A stretch of DNA of 64,000 nt from Desmodesmus armatus. Lineage: Eukaryota; Chlorophyta; Chlorophyceae; Sphaeropleales; Scenedesmaceae. The notes below the pieces were generated by a model that saw nothing but the letters and a program-made list of their open reading frames with translations, was not told the origin of the DNA and made no database searches. Of the stretch, positions 35,640-48,147 are shown one piece after another (position 1 is the stretch's first letter; the number at the start of each line of letters is the position of its first letter). The translations under genes were made by a program, and so were the position numbers. The stretch covers positions 166,894 to 230,893 of the forward strand of contig VIIQ02000149.1 in NCBI GenBank assembly GCA_007449985.2. Direction: 5' to 3'.

Positions 35640-37640
35640 AATTGATTGATTGTTGTTTGACTGTGCCTGCTGGTTCTTGAGGTATACTCTATGCGTCATG
35701 AACTAATATGCCAAGTAGCTTGTATTGTTTGTGCATGTCTGTGAGGTTCATGCACACGAGCATCACTCTGATGGGGTGTTTTGGCGACCTTCTCAATGAC
35801 ACAAGTTTCAAATTCATGAACTGTCCAGGAAACTTGTCAAATGTTCATCTGCATGCCTTTGACGCTGTTTTGCAGGTGCCTGGTGTCGGTCCTGGGCCTC
35901 CATGTGCCTCTAGATTCCTAGTGGGTTGCTCAGCTTTTATCCGATCCAATTGCTGTGATTGTAACTGATTTACAGCATGCCGACCAGCAAGTCACGGGCT
36001 ACTGCTGATGTGCACAACCTGGGAGCAGCGAGGGTATCACCCTGGTTTCTCAATATTGAGGGTCCTAACAGCACCTGGAGCAGAGCCTTGTCACTGTTGT
36101 CAGTGTTGTGCTGGTGGCACTACTAGTGCAGTGGCTACATAAGTGCCTTGCTGCACGCCTTGCAGGAGTTTCAGCTGAATCTGCTGTTGTGGTTCGTGCT
36201 GATAGAAGTACCCTAAACGATGCAAGGTTGCATGCCAACACGGTATAAACTGACACTTGTGACTGGTTTCACAGATTCGATAGAGTGCATGTTGGCCACA
36301 GGCAAACAGGTTTAGACCAGCCCGGCAAAACACAGCCAGGGCGGTCCAGTGATGCTCACACAAGGGTTGGCCTATAGGCCTAGCCTAGGCCTAGTAGTGA
36401 CAGTCGCCACACAAGGGCCATGTGTCACACATGTGGCAGCAACCCAGATCAGGCACCTTTGAAAGAAACAAGGCGAGTAGGGTTGATAGATTGTCGTACA
36501 ACATGGGCGCCATGACAGATAGGCGCTGACTCTACATCACAGCTAGGGAGCAGCAGAACAGGTTGCAAGCTGCTGTGCATGCAAGCTGCCGTCAATGCTG
36601 GATGTAAAGCCGGCTGCTGATGTTACTGGATCCCTGCGACAACGCCTTATCACCTGGGCCGTGAGCCTTCTGCTGCCTGCTGCCACTATTGCTATTCACT
36701 TCTCTTGCACTAGAATCTCAAGGTATTACAAGCTATGGGGATTTCTGCCCCCACCTGCGCTGCTTGACACTGACAGCAGATACTCACTCCACAAGAAGGC
36801 AATTCTAGGCGTGCCTTGCCAGGCACGCACCCCGGCACATGACCCTCGCACGGTCAGAAACTCAACAGGCACATGGCACAACTGCCATGCTCACTTGACC
36901 ACTTGACAGCTGGTCATTCTCATGTGGCACACTCACCCACTGCTGCTCAAGCTACTCTCAGCACTAACAGACAACTCCAAAAAGCCAATCGGGCAGCAGC
37001 CGGAATCGGGCCTGACAAGATTGATGCACCTTGGGTACCACCGTGCGTGGACACACACCGCCAGTTTGGAAGAATCGAAAACAAAAAAGAACAAAAAAAG
37101 GAGGACACACCTTGCCCAGGTGTGTACAGCTGCAAGGTTTTCACACGGTGCACCTGAATGTTGATGCCTCGTAGGCCCTCTGTTTGAACATCTGCCTGGC
37201 CCAGGCATGATGTTGTCTGGCACCCCGCGATTTAAGGAAGCACCCACATGTTGAGTAAGAACCAAGCAGCTCGCCGGGTGCCAGAGAGCTTCTGTCAAAA
37301 CCTGTGCCATTGAAGCCTCAATCGATGCTGCAAACCACCCGAGGCATCAAAACAAAAAAGAGATGCCTCCATGACCATTACTACAGGCCCCACATGCCAA
37401 ACACATTTGAGATGTTCCTCACCCAAATTGAAAAATGTCACCACGCAGTGTGATTTGAGGGCCTCCAGTATGCTGGCCCAACATACTGTCTAAAGATTGA
37501 CCTTAACCCTTTTTTGAGAAAGCAGCCTGCTTCCGGGACCTGGCCTAGCTGAGGGTGAACCCTGTTGCCAAGTGCCAGTGTCCCAGTGCCCGTGGTATTA
37601 CGTCACTTCACAAGCACTTCTTGTGACTGATTGAATCAAA
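35338..37640. other. Spacer upstream of paralogue A; no gene recognised
   Basis: Contains the promoter region of paralogue A, a GATT tetranucleotide array, and C/A-rich sequence toward 37640. A short palindromic run of CCTA/TAGG lies near 36371-36394. No protein-like ORF with splice support was found. Confidence 0.45.
35607..35650. repeat. (GATT)n microsatellite
   Basis: About ten tandem GATT/TGAT units with one interruption. Confidence 0.93.
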
Positions 37641-37889
37641 TCAGCAAGCAACTAAGCTCACATGCGTTGAGACTTCTGAAGAAATCCCCTCACCAACATT
37701 TCCGATATGTGTGGAACACATACACTGTGTCACGCTGTCGTAGCTGCAATTTTCCTGTGGCATCCCCTCCGGGGCACGTATGACATGCTTTGCCACATAA
37801 TCAGAACCAAGATCACAGGTATACCCTCCCCCTGCTGCATCTTCGCAGGGACACGCATCATACGTTGCCACACTAGTCACTAATGGCAT
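37641..37889 (-). other. Cysteine-rich open frame just past paralogue B
   Basis: The minus strand reads YDACPCEDAAGGGYTCDLG then ENCSYDSVTQCMCSTHIG, with eight cysteines in protein-like spacing. It lies directly after the paralogue B stop codon. It might be an alternative terminal exon, or an exon of another gene; no partner exon was identified. Confidence 0.3.
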
Positions 37890-37895
37890 TGCCGC

Positions 37896-38960
37896 TTAGT
37901 GCTTCCAGCAGTACAAGTCACTGCCATGATGACCGTGCTGCCACTTGCCTTCGAACAGAGGCGCTGCTGCTGCTGCCGGTTGTGCTTCAGTGTCAGCAGA
38001 GTAGCGGCCATAGTAGTCATCACCGTTGCCTGGCACAGCGCAGCATGCAGGATGATCCCATCGCAGTGCACACAAGCCTTTCATGCACTTGCCCTCGCAT
38101 TGCGGCCAGCCATATGCAGGCTTGTCTGTCATGAGCAGTGCTGCAGCTTCCTCCTCAGTTGCTGCTGAGCGCTTGAGTGTGCTGGCATCAGCCCAGTATG
38201 GGTGGCCAGCAGGATGGGGATACCTGCACACAACAGCAGCACAAAAAAGCAGCAGGGAAGTCACGAGAAATGATCATTGGAGGTATGTAGCGGGCTTAGC
38301 AGTTGCAGCAATTGCACGCTACAGCGGCCGTAAGATGCTGTGAGGCAGGTGTTCCATGCAGGCCGTGGGTACCTGCAGTCTACATGCCATGTAAGCACGG
38401 TGCTAACACTGATGCAGTAGTGATTTGAGGCCGCCTCAAATCAGTGATAAGAAGGGTTACAAAGCTGTGGCCATGGCCATGCTTTTGACAAAACCCCTTG
38501 CAGCAGCTGCAGATATTTAGTGGCATCTCAGCATGCACCATTGCTGGCTGTGCAGCAATAATCATTACCAATGTGGTGTGGTTTTCCAAAAGTAGTGATG
38601 TGCATATTTTCTTGAAGTAGTGATGTGGTGGTAGTGATGCAAGTGATGTGGTAGTGGTGTTGTGGTAATAGATGTGAAGTAGTGATGCAACACAGCAAAA
38701 TTGGGCTGGGTGCTTGACAGTCCTTGCAGCAGCCAAAGGGCCGGAGCCTGTATGGGTGCTTCTGCTAGCTGCGCACTGCTACCACTTGTACACACACTGC
38801 TTGTTGCTCACCATGGGCAGTGTTTGCCATCAGGGTGAGCAGGGTTGGCGGGGCAATCTCCGCTCACACCATCACATGTTGCCGGCTTCAGGCACGGGGA
38901 GGCAGTGTCCCTTCAAGGTTGAGTAAAGTCATGGTGCGTAGCCCGGTGGCAGCAGCAATG

Positions 38961-38994
<34 letters not shown>

Positions 38995-40562
38995 TGGGAG
39001 CAGCAGCAGCAGAACAGTAGCAACAGCAGCAGCAGCAGCAGCAGCAGAAACAGCAGCAGCAGCTCAGTCAGGACCAGCAGCAGCAGCAAAGAGCCTTTTC
39101 AAAGCAGCAAATAGCCTTGGTAAGTGTCCAACGTTGCCAGCATGCTGCAAGCCGCCGCTAAGGCTGGCAGTACCAGCGTATGCAAAATCACACGCGAAGT
39201 GTCCATTGCAAGTGCAATATGACGTGTGTACTTGTAATTGCATGCCCTTTGCACAGTTACTGCTACACCGACATGCTAGCCCAGTGCTGAGTGTATAAGC
39301 CTGATCATAAAACTGCTGGCAGCAGCGGCTGCTGGCAGCACGACCCACCTGCACACCGTCCCAGAGCTCTTCAGCAGGCCGCCGTCACAGCATTGCTTTG
39401 GGGTGCTTGTTTCCTGCAAGCAGCAAATGGGAGCAGCAGTGGTCAGGATGCTACCAGCATTCATGACGGCTCAGCACATCCCTGGTAGTACACTGTAGAT
39501 TGACATGCAGCCAGGTGGGGTTTGGTCGCCATGTGCTGGCTGATTTCAAGCGTGCACAGCGCTGCAAGTGCTGCAATGCAAAGGCGGCATGACTCACACA
39601 AGTGACTCATTTGAGCTTGTGAGCACACACCACCGCTGTGAGACTCACCAGGCTGAAGCAGTTCACGGCTGCCTCGCCGCTTCCTGTCTTGCTCCCTCCA
39701 GTGATGGTGAATGAGTTGCCATCTGGTGTGATGACTGGGTCGACATCAAAATCACTGCCAACCAGCACGCATGTTGTGCTGGAATCAAAGTCTGGTGAAG
39801 TCAACTCCACTCTGAACTCGGTATTCTCAGCGATGATTTGAAGTAGGGGGCCTTCCAAAGTAGTCTCGGTGTTGAATTCAAGCATGAACCTACCAGAATC
39901 TCCAAAGAATAGATTTACTAGGCAAATAAATTGAGTGCAAATCACTGTGCCGGCGCGGCTTCCGCCCTCATATGTGATCTCCAAGTCAGCAGTGGCTTCA
40001 GTCAGGGTGATGGGTTCGGTTGAGAGGGTGCCACAGGCGGCATCCACAACACGGCGAGGGCTGCCCAGCAGTGTGAAGCGCTTTGGGAGGGCTCGACGAG
40101 TGCCTGCACAAAGTAAATACATGCAGAACATAATTTTGTGCACGCGGTGTATTCAAAAGAAGTATTCAACAGCAGCACAAGATCGTATGATACATGACAC
40201 ACTGTGTGTTGTGAAAGACAAAGGTGCTGGCACATGTGCTGTACAGCGTTGTCCTGGTCAGCTGGCACTGATATCACTGCCACTACAGCAGGTTTTTGGG
40301 CTGCCAGCCAGTGGTAGCTGAAGTGCTAAATGTGCCTTGTCCACGACTTTATTTTTATCATAAAGCAGCATAGCATCAGCTTTTTGCTTTTGTTCTGACG
40401 CTGCTGTGCTTCAACGACCTCACCTTCTGTCCAGCGCTTCGTAGGGAGTGTGACGTTCTTTTCAGTCACTTTAACATCAGGAGAAGCAGCTGCAGGTGTG
40501 CAGCTTGACAGGGCCATCATCAACGCGAACAATATGGTGACATGGACGCGTAGGAGACCCAT
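37896..40562 (-). CDS. Secreted protein with C-terminal half of a disintegrin domain, paralogue B
   Basis: Exons 40424-40562, 39649-40103, 39349-39413, 38812-38910 and 37896-38223 give 361 residues with the same intron phases as paralogue A. It has a signal peptide (VTILFALMMALSSC), the same middle domain (VVDAACGTLSTEP; TTCVLVGSDF; NSFTITGG), and the disintegrin-like half (QCCDGGLLKSSGTVCR; CDGVSGDCPANP; DGKHCP). The conserved tail ends WPQCEGKCMKGLCALRWDHP to YCWKH. Exon 4's acceptor (CCTTGAAG) is weaker than in A. Divergence in exon 2 is strong, while the tail is almost identical, which points to partial gene conversion or strong constraint there. Both genes share direction and spacing, so they arose by tandem duplication. 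Confidence 0.8.
38960..39075. repeat. CAG-type microsatellite in paralogue B intron
   Basis: Imperfect AGC runs, in a different intron from the repeat of paralogue A. Confidence 0.9.
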
Positions 40563-41244
40563 CTTATGACAGTAGTAGAGAATTTATTTCGATATGTGTT
40601 CTGTGAAAACTATGCAGGTATCTCGTGATAGTGAATGCCGTGCACGTGCCTTGGATGCATATGTCTGAAAACATCGGCTTGCACAGGCGCGGCTACATTG
40701 ATACCTTTTGGTACTCGCCTATCCGAGCTTACACCGCATGTACAACAAGTCCGCTTGTAAACGGAAGAAACGTTGCCCAGCTGTCACATCTCCCCCCATT
40801 TAGGTCTTTTACGTTCTGACTGATCATAAAACGGCAACTATCCTGTTGCTGCTGCACTTCGCTCGTCACACTTCTGCACCCTGACATGCTCGTGTTTACC
40901 GTAACGATGGCAACAGAAGTCACAAGTATAAGTAACACGTATAACAGGCTGACAAGCAGGACCTATCTTGCAATGAAACACTACGGTGTACTGCCTCCTT
41001 GCGAACTACCACCAGCCACGGTGAAGCCTGACATAGACCTTTAGCATTCAAAGCTAGATATTTCAGCTTTTTGTCCGTAGGGATGCTCGATTGATGGCCC
41101 CAGGTGTGGGCTGTAATGTCGACTGTGCGTCGAACGCACTGCTGGTGTGGAAGCGGACTATTTTCTTGATTTTCATGATGTGTGCACACGCGTTTCACAC
41201 AGCTGGTCTGTTAAGGGCCGATTGGTCCTTCCCATTTGGCGCGC

Positions 41245-41272
41245 GGGGGGGGGGGGGGGGGGGGGGGGGGGG
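41245..41272. repeat. Poly-G tract (28 bases)
   Basis: Uninterrupted G run. Confidence 0.95.
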
Positions 41273-41418
41273 CTGTTCTTTTGGGTAACTACGCCTATGG
41301 CTCAGAGGGGTACCCCTCCACCCATCCACCGGTGTGCATGTCCTTCTACATGCCTTTGACGCTGTTTTGGAGGTGCCCGTTCCTGGTCCCCCAGGAGCCT
41401 CTGGCTCCTTTGTGGGTG

Positions 41419-41686
41419 GGGGTCCACCGCAAACCTAAGACCCCGGGGGGTTGACGCCAAGCCTAAACGGGATAGGGGGGAGGGTTAAGTTGCGAAAACA
41501 GCCTAAAACGGAAGGGGGGGAGGCGTCCAGCAGCTCGCCAGCAAGGGAGACAGCAGTACCAATGATCAGCCTAAAACGGAGAGGGGGGTGGGTGTTTTCG
41601 TCCAAAGAGCCTACAGTTGAGAGGGGGGGAGGGGTTCTCAAAATTTTTGCGTCACCTCCCCCCTTCTTAGGTTTGCGGTGGACCCC
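41419..41686. mobile_element. MITE-like element with 22-bp perfect terminal inverted repeats
   Basis: GGGGTCCACCGCAAACCTAA continues to 41440 and its exact reverse complement ends at 41686. The interior holds four degenerate copies of a unit like GCCTAAAACGGAGAGGGGGG. No transposase frame is present and no clear target-site duplication was found. Confidence 0.6.
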
Positions 41687-44327
41687 TTGCTCAGGTTGTG
41701 AGGTAAACCAAGTACTATAACCGTTACAGTGTGACCGATTGATAGCAGTACTGGCTGCCAGCACTGCTATCGAATATATTTGCAGGGGTTTGGCTGACTC
41801 TGCTGCAATCAATGCCTGTAAAGTTATGTACCAAGGACGCTTCTGCTGCTATCTGCCACAAGCTGCTAGATGATCTGCTGTTGTCATAGATATTAGTCAG
41901 ACTAATGATGCAACGGCGCATGTCAACAAGTTGCAAACTAACACATGTGACTCGGCTCACGGAATTAATTGGGTAAAGGTTGGCCACAGCCGAAACAGCT
42001 TCAAACAATACCCTGGGTCCGCACCATGCGTCCAGAGTCCTGCCCCCTCGTCACCTTCAGCAGCTAAGACATGAAAAAGATTGTTTGCATGCCCATACAT
42101 TGACCTCTGCCCTGTTGATTTGTATGTCCAGCAAATTGTGCTGTCCAGCAACCAGCAATGCAAGAAGTCCCTGGGTCAAGCAGCACCACAGCTATGCAAA
42201 ATGTTGCACGCAGCCACCTTTTCAACCACGTGTGTGGGACACAAAGTCAGCATCACTGCTTCAGCCGGCACATGCTGCAGCTACTGATGGCGTTGTGTTT
42301 GACAACAGAGGCAGCTGCCCCAACAACCTACAAGAAACCTTGACATTTGGACGGGCCAACTACTGGACCACACCCAAAACAACGACTTGTCAATAGTGTA
42401 TAAATGTGCACCACCAAGCACCCGCAATGGCTACGAGCTCAACAACATGAGTCCTGTCAACAATGCAAGTTGGGCTGAGAAAAGCCAGCAACAACCTGCC
42501 ACAATCGCAATGACGCAGCCTGCTGTCCCAATACAAGTACAACAATGCACCTGCCTGGAGGTGCATTCTCATTGTATTCGTGCCATGCATCGCATGCAGT
42601 AGCAATAATTAGACATGAATTGTCATGGCCTGAGGCTGCCCATCACTGGTGCAGGGGAGCTCAGCCTTCAGGGACCGGCAGCGGCAGGCGGTGTTGGCGC
42701 ACAAAACAACATGCGCCAAGCACCACACATACAATCACGGCCTGCCAAGGCCCATACAAGTACGACATGCCAACGAGCATGCGACAAACTCCAGATTTCA
42801 CAAACAGAGGGGCCACGTAGCGCAAACACACACACACACACACACGCAGCACAAAGAGTCCTAGCCATGAAATATCAGGGCAGCCGTGAAGGCTTGGCAT
42901 GAAATCAAGAGCGGGAGATGGCACCCAAAGGAATGGACACACCTGCGCTGTCAGTGACAAGACCTGCGGCGTGCTATGGCTGCATAAGCACTTACAATCG
43001 GCAGTTCTGCACTAAACAGACACACCCACAAACATACCCACAATCGTGCCCACCACACACACAAACAAGGCAAATCGTATGCTATGCAGGGCTATCCTCC
43101 TGCACCTGTGCCTGTGGGCTGGATCACAATTCACCTAGCCAAGCACGGGCAAGGGCCCTGCAACATGCATCTAGGTGTACACATGTGGTGTCTTGATGTC
43201 TCAGCGGGTCATCGCACCCACTGTTTTGACCGCAACCTGACCGGCATGACACCAAGACCACACTGGACGACTCGTACAGAATACTAGAGAACAAGCTGTG
43301 AGATTTTGTGTGCGAGATCACAACCTGGCAGCATGTGGCACACCAAGGGATACAGCACAGCACCCAAGAACTGCATGCGCTCCAAAAGGAGTACAGCATG
43401 CAGGACAGTGAAGCACCCAGGGCAGGGACACGACATGGGGAGCCCAAAGCTTCACCATGCACAGCACTGTTGAGAAAGCAAGCCAGGCAGCTACTGCCCC
43501 CAGGCCAGGCAGTAGCAGGCCAGTGCTCACAGCCCTGGGCAGGGTGCCCAGAGGCGCAGCCTGCTAAAAGCTGGTGATAAAGATGCAGCGGCATATGCAT
43601 GCACGCTTGTACAGCCCTGCTGGTCTACATGTAGCAACTTTCACAGCTGCTGTGTGCACAGTGCACGTGCTGCATACTAACAAAATAGCATGCAGCACAG
43701 GCGGTGCAACAGAACACGCCAAAACACACTGCTGCAACACGCTTGCAGGAAGGGACACTGCTGGTGGAGCAGACTCCCCTGCAACGCCATGCTCCAGCCA
43801 GCACATGACCTGCACTACTTCCACATGCATAGTAGATGCATAGTATACAGAGTTGCTACCCAAAAGCACCATGTAAGCAGTGCAGACAGGCGGGCAGCAC
43901 TCCAGGATTCTGCAATGCAATGCACAGGAATCAATTGCGTGACAGCTCTCCCAGGCGTGGTGCACACAACCTGCCGTAAACCCACTCATGCGGAGCACGT
44001 GCAGGAAAGCATAAGAAGGTATGCGTGCATGCTTGCAGGCACGCATGCATGCACGCAAACCCTTTGGGATATGCTCAGCACTCGGCCGGGCGGGCTCAGC
44101 TGTGCACACTGTGCTTGCATGAGCCCCTGCATGCCCACAGACCTGCAGGACATGCAGAAAGCTTCCCACCGAGATGCATCATAGCACGCAAGGGCTTCTC
44201 CAGGAGAAGGCGCCAGGAAGACTCCACTACATCTGAGATAGAGCCAAAGAGAGGCCCAGTTTATGCTAGCGCGCATGGGGAAAACATAGTGTGAGGAAAA
44301 ACATGGGAGAAAGGGTGTGGGTACACT

Positions 44328-47300
44328 TCACCCAGGCAACCCTGCTGGTGCTCTGCTCTTGGCTCCTGCGTCAATCAGCGCAACAGGCGCTCCCTTCTTC
44401 TCCTTATTGGCACTGTCCGCCACTTCCGCCAGGTCCTCAAACGTCCTCACATCCACTGCTGACACCCCCTCAAGCTTCAATGGCGCCTCAGCACGGCCTC
44501 CCAGATACTGTGCAAGGAATGCTCGACCCTGCTGTAGTAATCCTTGCGGTTCTGCGGCTTACTGACCCCATGACCCTCGTCGGTATAAAGGACGTAGTGC
44601 ACCGGCCGACCACGCTTCAGCATCGCCGCAAACATCTGGTCGCTCTCGGCTTGCGGGACACGTGGGTCGTGTGCACCCTGTGCGATCAGCAGGGGTGCCT
44701 TGATCTTATCCACGTGAAACAGCGGGCTCCGGATGCGGTTGAAGACAGGGTCGGTGTCTGCAGGCCCACTCGTGTCGTCCACTCATATCGTAACGGCTCC
44801 CAGTAGGGCGGGATGGAGTTCATGAATGTCGCGATGTTGCTGATTCCCACGAGGTCGATGCCGCAAGCATACAGCTCCGGGGTGAAAGCGAGGCCGGCAA
44901 GTGTGGCATATCCGCCGTAAGAACCGCCCATGATGCAGACCTTCTTTGGATCGGCGATGCCTGTCCTCACGGCCCATTTGACGGAGTCTGACAGGTCGTG
45001 CTGCATCGTGCCGATGCCCCACTGCTTGTCGCCGAGGTTGGTGAAACGCTTGCCGTAGCCTGAGGAAGCACGGTAATTGACCTGGAGGAAGGCAATGTAC
45101 AACAACAGCAAGAAGCAGGTATTCAGTGAAGTGCTCATCCACTAGAAAAAACCATGTTGGGCCTGTAGCTGTGGAGCACTGGATTGCGGAAGCCTGAGCG
45201 AATCAAAATGCCTGGTACTTGACCTGCTAGACAGTGCTGCGTGCACATGTGGGCACTGCTGATGGATCCATGGTGACTGTGCAACCCTGCCCCTCCGCCC
45301 CCGGCTCCCAACACCTCCCCCCCCCCCCACCTGCAGCACTGCATAGCCCCTGTTGGTCAGCAGCTGCACCAGTGGGTCTGTGCCCCAGGTGTCCCATGGT
45401 CACAACAACAAATGCTTGCCCCCCCCCCTCCCCCCCCCGGGGCTGCCCCCACACCCCTCACACTTCCCATAAGTAGACTGCCCACCTGCAGCACTGCATA
45501 GCCTCTATTTGTCACAAGTTGCACCAACCTGGGGTCTGCGCCCCAGGTGTTCCATAGTCCAACAAACACTTGCGTTGATGCCCCCCCCCCCCTCGGGCTG
45601 CCCACAGCACTTTCGCAATCCACCCACCTGCAACACCGCATAGCCCCTGTTGGTCAGCAACTGCACCAGCGGGTCTGAGCCAAACGTGTCGCGTGACCAG
45701 GGCCCTCCATGCACCACCAGCACCAGGGGGAGGTTGAGACCCAGGGGACATTTCTGGGCTGACGCCAGCCGCTGGACCTGGGCGTCCTGTGAAGCACAGG
45801 AGGACAATGTGCCACATATCAGTGATAGGTCAGTACCCAACCCCTAGCAAACATAAGGGGGCGAGGTCGTGTGTGTGTGTGTGTGGGGGGGGGGGGCACT
45901 GTTTGAATAGGCCGGTGAAAATATTTTCCCTCAGGGCATCATGCACGTAAGGATATCGTATGGGTCAACGGACCCCCCCCCCTTTTTCGGACGCACGCCC
46001 TCCTCTACATACCTGTGAGCGCCCTTTGCCGGACAGGTCTGGCACCTTGCCTGCCACACACTCCGGCACGGAGAGGATTTTACTACTACAGCTACCAATA
46101 CAGCAGAGATCATGAGATAAGCACCCCAGTCATCCACATCAAAATCAAATTCAACAAAGTTACACCCACCTGTGAGTGCCCTTTTCCAGACAGGTGTGAC
46201 ACCTTGCCTGCCACACACTCAGGCAGCACTGAGGGGACCAATACACCCATGAATTTATGAGATACCCCCCCCCCATCTTGATCGGCTGCATGCACTTCTT
46301 ATGTCTACATACCTGCGAGCGCCCCTTGCCGGATAGGTCTGGCACCTTGCCAGTCAAACACTCAGGCAGCACTGTTGGGATGCCGGCCTTCACTGGCAGT
46401 GTGAGGTAGGAGGGTAGCTTGAGCCCGTCACGGGCCTCAATGACAACAGGGTGCGTCTTGGCAACACTGCAGTTCAAGAGAACACCAAAAGAAAGGAACA
46501 CATGTCAGTGAAGAAAATCAAGGGTGATGGCAGGGGTTGGTAGGAGGGCAGCTTGAGAACCAGGGGGGGGGGAGGTAGGAGGGCAACTTGAGGCCGTCAC
46601 GGGCCTGAATGACAACCGGGTGTGTCTTGGTAACACTGCAGGACAAAGAACACCCACAAGTGGTGCACCTGTCAGCTATGTTTCAGCATGCAGGACTTGA
46701 GGGGCGTGGGCAGTGTGAGGTAGGAGGGTAGCTTGAGCCTGTCACGGGCCTCGATGACCACCGGGTGCGTCTTGGCATCACTGCAGGCAAAATAAACAGA
46801 AATATGAAGGCATACGTTTCGTATGAACTCAAGGGTCTGCTTGAGCAGTCCCCGGCCCTCAATGACTACGGGTGCGTCTTGGCAACATTGCAGGTCAAAC
46901 AAATTGGTACACCTGTTAGTTTGAAGGTCAAGCGTGAGGGCAGGGGTGGGTACCACCCACCCAGTAGGAGGACAGCTACAGAACCAGGGGGGGGGGGTAG
47001 GGTGAGGTATGAGGGCAGCTTCAGCCCGTCACGGGCCTCAATGACAACAGGGTGCGTCTTGGCGACACTGCAGACAGCAGCACGGGAACCAAACAACAAC
47101 AACAACACTACATGCTCAGCAAAGCCCCTTTCAATGTGGATTTTAGGGAAGCTGAAATGCTGCACTAGACAGCTATGCAGCGCAGCCATGACATGAAACA
47201 GTATTTCACCCCCCTCCCCCCTTCCCCCCACCCCAGCCCATAGCTTGTGGTCAGAGCCATGTAACAGCACCAATCGACTATCACCTGTAGGGCTTCAGGC

Positions 47301-48115
47301 CTGGCTGTGTTTCAAACAGCACCTCAAGGCCTAGTCACACTGACACTGACAGCAAGAAGCTTAGGGCCTAGGGTTTTGTGTTTGTTCTGAGGACTGGCTG
47401 TGTGAACCGGAAAAACACACGGATGGAGCCACCGCTTCTCAGCCATCCCAACCGGCAATCACCTGTAGGGCTTTAGGCCTGGCTGTGTGTCAAACAGCAG
47501 CTCTGGTGGCCATGTGCCAGGCCTGTGCATGAAGTACTTGTTGTTGACAGAGTCACTGGTGTAGCCAAGGATCCACACCTGCGCAAACAGCAGCGCAAAC
47601 AACAGATGCAACAGGAGCAGCAGGAACAGCACCTTTGAGTCAGTACGGCACCCATGCTGTGAACTGGGCCAGCGGGGCAGCCTTGGTTCACTCTTTCAGA
47701 GTGTGGCACAGCAGCAGCAGCAGCAGCAGTAGATACAGCAGCGCATGCGGAACACTGCAGGAGCATCCCCATGCCGCCTACCTTTTCATCCATGCTCCTG
47801 TCAACAATTGTGACCTCATCATTGGGTCTGAAGCTCTCAATGCGCTGCCACTCAGTGGCCAGCTTAGGGTCCAGCAGGGTCCACTGAACCTTCAGGTAGT
47901 CAAAGGAAACCTGGGGAAGTAAGAAATGCAAACGGTAGCAGGGCAGTGCTGTGGGGTCTTTGCACTGTGGTTCAGGTTACACCTGGACCCTGACTGGCAA
48001 CAGAAAGCCTAGAGGCTCACCGAGAGGTGCATTCCATCACGTGCGTTGTTTGCAATGTATACTCTTGTCGGCTGCATGTATGTTACTGCACTCGCCACAA
48101 ACTGGTAACAAAGAC

Positions 48116-48147
<32 letters not shown>

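Larger units (their letters stand above)
40563..44327. other. Spacer between paralogue B and the S9 peptidase; no gene recognised
   Basis: Holds the 5' flank of paralogue B, a poly-G tract, a MITE-like element, a CA repeat near 42826-42846, and a long C/A-rich stretch that fits the 3' flank of the minus-strand peptidase gene. Open frames are short and low in information. Confidence 0.5.
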
